From NCBI GenBank assembly GCA_902595715.1, contig CACJRI010000002.1, positions 117,449 to 171,968 of the forward strand: 54,520 nucleotides of DNA, read 5' to 3'. Under the pieces are notes generated by a model. That model saw nothing but the letters and a program-made list of their open reading frames with translations. It was not told the DNA's origin and searched no databases. The stretch comes from an uncultured SAR86 cluster bacterium. GTDB taxonomy: Bacteria; Pseudomonadota; Gammaproteobacteria; Magnimaribacterales; AG-339-G14. The number at the start of each line of letters is the position of its first letter. Position 1 is the first letter of the stretch. The position numbers were made by a program, and so were the translations under genes. Of the stretch, positions 52,149-54,520 are shown piece by piece.

Positions 52149-54122
52149 ATGTTTAAAAATATATTTTTTTTATTAGTAATTACTTTTTTTTTCTCTTGTT
52201 CTGAATTTGAGAAAAAAACAGAAAAAGAGTTGGCTCAAGAAAAATTCGGAGATATTCCTTTAGTCGAATACAAGCCTAGTCCCAATCCAGATAAAAATGC
52301 TTATTTTGGTGACTTGCATGTTCATACGGAAAATTCTTTTGATGCCTATTCCTTTGGCACTACCGCTTCTCCCGATGATGCTTATAAATACGCTAAAGGA
52401 GAAGCAATAAAGCATCCTACTGGTTATCACATTCAGTTATCAAGGCCTTTGGATTTTTATGCGGTCACGGATCATGGGGTATTTCTAGGTGTGGTTAAAG
52501 AAGCTGCTGATCCAGATAGTGAAATTGGACAATATGATATTACTAAGCCTCTACATAATTTGAATGAAAATGTAAGTAATAGTTTTTTGTCCATTATTAG
52601 AAGAGGAGGAATGTTTAGACCATTTGCTCAAGAATTGGCAAATAGTATCCAAGACGGAACTGTAGATATGAAGATTTTACAGAAAGTTATGAACGATACT
52701 TGGCTCAAAACGATTGAAGCTGCAGATCAAGCCTACGTTCCAGGTTCATTTACAACCTTTGCTGCCTATGAATATTCTTCATCGGTTGAGATTTATGATA
52801 CTTATTTGCACAGAAATGTAATTTTTAGAGACACAAAAAAATTACCCAAAAGAATTTTTACACGGGCCGACAGTTTAAATCCGGAAGACCTTTGGAAATG
52901 GATGGATGGACTGAGACTTAAGGGTATAGAAAGCTTGGCAATTCCTCATAATTCGAATATTTCAGGAGGTGCTGCTTTTAGGATGACTTACTATGACGGC
53001 AAACCCGTAGATGAAGCATATGCTCTGCAAAGAACAAGAAATGAGCCTTTAGTTGAAGTTACTCAAGCAAAGGGATCATCCGAAACGCATCCTTTACTAT
53101 CAAAAAATGATGAGTGGGCAGCATTTGAAATACCGGTAGAAAAGCAAGCTAAAGTTTTAGAAAATGCGAAAGGAAGTTATGTCCGAAACGCATACTTAAG
53201 AGGACTGACTTTAGCTGAACAAGGCATAACAAATCCCTACAAATTTGGCCTTATAGGGGCAAGTGACACTCATGTTGCTGGAGGTTCCTACAGTGAAGAA
53301 ACTTTCTTTTCAAAAATTGGTCTATTGGATGGAACTCCAGAACTAAGAGGTTCAGTTCCTTTTAATTGGGCTTTAGCTAAAGCTGCAAAAATCTTTAGAC
53401 CAGAATCTTTCTCTGAAATTAATGGTAAAGATTATATGGCAGTAACAGACAGACTGATAGGCTTCTCAGCTTCAGGTCTTACTGGAGTTTGGGCGAAAGA
53501 AAACACTCGCGAGGATATTTATGACGCCTTCAGAAGAAAAGAAACCTTTGCTACCAGTGGTCCAAGAATTAAAGTGCGCTTTTTTTCAGGGTATGATTTT
53601 GAAGATACAAAAATTAATGACTTGGATCTTGTTAAAAAAGCCTATGAGGATAATTTATCTATGGGTTCCACCATTAGTATAGAAAAAGATAAGGAACCAA
53701 AATTTTTGGTATGGGCTTCTGCAGACCCATTGGGTGCACCGCTTCAAAGAATTCAAATAATTAAAGGTTGGTTAGAAAACGGAGAACACCGTGAAAAAGT
53801 ATATGACGTTGTATGCTCAGATGGATTGGTTGTCAATTCATCCACTCATCGTTGTCCTGATAATGGTGCAAAAGTTAACATTGAAACCTGTGAAGTTACC
53901 CAAAATTCAGGGGCATCAGAACTTAAGTCCTTTTGGTTAGATCCTGATTTCTTGATAGATCAAAGAGCTTTTTATTACGTAAGGGTTTTAGAGAATCCAG
54001 TTTGTCGATGGTCAACTTGGGACTCGCTCAGAGAAGGTGTTGAACCAAGATCTGATATTCCTGCTACTATCCAAGAGAGAGCATGGACTTCACCAATATG
54101 GTTTGAACCGGTAAATTCTTGA
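52149..54122 (+). CDS. DUF3604 lipoprotein, probable PHP-like metallohydrolase
   Basis: 657 residues from the ATG at 52149; the ATG at 52125 would add eight residues before the signal. MFKNIFFLLVITFFFSC is a lipoprotein signal with the Cys at 17, so the protein should be lipid-anchored. GDLHVHTENSFDAYSFGT, YAVTDHGVFLG, IPHNSNISGG and GASDTHVAGG supply the His/Asp residues expected of a PHP-like metal site. FATSGPRIKVRFF lies late. DUF3604 proteins are common in marine bacteria; the substrate is unknown. Confidence 0.87.
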   Translation: MFKNIFFLLVITFFFSCSEFEKKTEKELAQEKFGDIPLVEYKPSPNPDKNAYFGDLHVHTENSFDAYSFGTTASPDDAYKYAKGEAIKHPTGYHIQLSRPLDFYAVTDHGVFLGVVKEAADPDSEIGQYDITKPLHNLNENVSNSFLSIIRRGGMFRPFAQELANSIQDGTVDMKILQKVMNDTWLKTIEAADQAYVPGSFTTFAAYEYSSSVEIYDTYLHRNVIFRDTKKLPKRIFTRADSLNPEDLWKWMDGLRLKGIESLAIPHNSNISGGAAFRMTYYDGKPVDEAYALQRTRNEPLVEVTQAKGSSETHPLLSKNDEWAAFEIPVEKQAKVLENAKGSYVRNAYLRGLTLAEQGITNPYKFGLIGASDTHVAGGSYSEETFFSKIGLLDGTPELRGSVPFNWALAKAAKIFRPESFSEINGKDYMAVTDRLIGFSASGLTGVWAKENTREDIYDAFRRKETFATSGPRIKVRFFSGYDFEDTKINDLDLVKKAYEDNLSMGSTISIEKDKEPKFLVWASADPLGAPLQRIQIIKGWLENGEHREKVYDVVCSDGLVVNSSTHRCPDNGAKVNIETCEVTQNSGASELKSFWLDPDFLIDQRAFYYVRVLENPVCRWSTWDSLREGVEPRSDIPATIQERAWTSPIWFEPVNS

Positions 54123-54160
54123 AATATTTATTTCTCTGATAGAAAATCTTTACTTCTGTA

Positions 54161-54520
54161 ATGAGTAATTTTTTAACAAAAATAAAAAGTCTTTTTCTTA
54201 TTAGTGCTTACAAAGTAATTGTAAGCTTTGAAAGAATTATCAATAAAGGGGTTGTTTTGGATTTTCTAGCCAAGGATTTCGTCAAGAATCCTTATAAAAC
54301 TTACAACTCAATGAGAAAACACAAACCCATTTTGTTTTCCCAGACTACAAGACTGCATTGGGTAACAAAAATGGAGTTTGCACAGGAAATGCTTAGAGAT
54401 AAAAGGTTTAGTGTAGATGATAGAAAATATCCAATTGCTGAACAAAGACGAAAAGAATTTAAAAAAGCTGGTAGGGAGATCATGTTAGAACAATTTGAAA
54501 ATCCAAGTATGTTAAAGCTC
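54161..54520 (+). CDS. Cytochrome P450 N-terminal part (cut by window edge)
   Basis: I translated the frame from the ATG at 54161; 120 codons are open to the edge. DFVKNPYKTYNSMRKHKPIL, TTRLHWVTKMEFAQEMLRDK and RFSVDD match the start of bacterial P450s (helix A, beta 1 and the LRDxRFS segment), and ENPSMLKL leads toward the usual DPPxHxxxR. The heme-binding Cys is outside the window, so the family call is likely but not proven, and the substrate is unknown. Confidence 0.75.
   Translation, partial: MSNFLTKIKSLFLISAYKVIVSFERIINKGVVLDFLAKDFVKNPYKTYNSMRKHKPILFSQTTRLHWVTKMEFAQEMLRDKRFSVDDRKYPIAEQRRKEFKKAGREIMLEQFENPSMLKL

Noticed and set aside
1-54520. CRISPR arrays, rRNA genes, insertion sequences or a replication origin
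   Set aside because: I looked for spaced repeats, rRNA signatures, transposase genes with inverted ends and DnaA-box clusters and saw none.

Overview
The window is a compact, strongly AT-rich stretch of bacterial chromosome. Gene content and order point to a streamlined marine gammaproteobacterium, probably SAR86-like; no rRNA is present to confirm this. Gammaproteobacterial order is seen in lptD-surA-pdxA-rsmA-apaH, in murU-amgK divergent from it, in gmk-rpoZ-spoT-ridA-recG, in yqiB-yqiA, in mutY-yggX and in tsaD divergent from rpsU. Intergenic gaps are tiny, many neighbours overlap by 4 nt, and six convergent gene pairs share their stop regions.

Layout. 1-7366 (minus): one run of genes, SDR oxidoreductase, amgK, murU, rpe, a secreted DUF192 protein, then trpE-trpG-trpD-trpC, with trpC cut by the left edge. 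7459-18674 (plus): outer-membrane biogenesis (lptD, surA), pdxA, rsmA, apaH, cca and a pteridine reductase, then an acyl-CoA-type cluster (phosphotransferase, two hot-dog dehydratase halves, spinster-type transporter). 18657-31453: folate and t6A genes (folK, folB, tsaD), rpsU-yqeY, ribE, pyrE, gmk-rpoZ-spoT-ridA-recG, a membrane pyrophosphatase, a dicarboxylate/amino-acid symporter and rubredoxin. 31497-35101: ubiA, a DUF482 acetyltransferase, an AlkA-type glycosylase, yqiB and yqiA.

35094-38789 is a nitrogen locus: a eukaryotic-type (type II) glutamine synthetase with two NtrC-like operator sites in front, a long hairpin, then ntrB-ntrC. The NtrC has Lys in place of Thr in the sigma54-contacting GAFTGA loop. 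38786-43861 holds a rhodanese, gpmA, hisB-hisH-hisA-hisF, mutY and yggX.

43905-49085 is the accessory region. A complete tRNA-Phe(GAA) gene is followed by two further exact copies of its 3' 46-47 nt, which cut the region into two cassettes with no integrase. The first carries one secreted protein of unknown function. The second carries a restriction enzyme resembling Hpy99I, a convergent C5-cytosine methyltransferase and a small unknown protein, and has matching 10-bp direct repeats just inside both ends that look like integrase arm sites. Immediately beyond the third copy lies a second convergent methyltransferase / putative restriction enzyme pair.

49125-54520 returns to ordinary chromosome: DUF4345 membrane protein, CaiB/BaiF CoA-transferase, UPF0114, a VTT-domain membrane protein, a DUF3604 lipoprotein and the start of a cytochrome P450.
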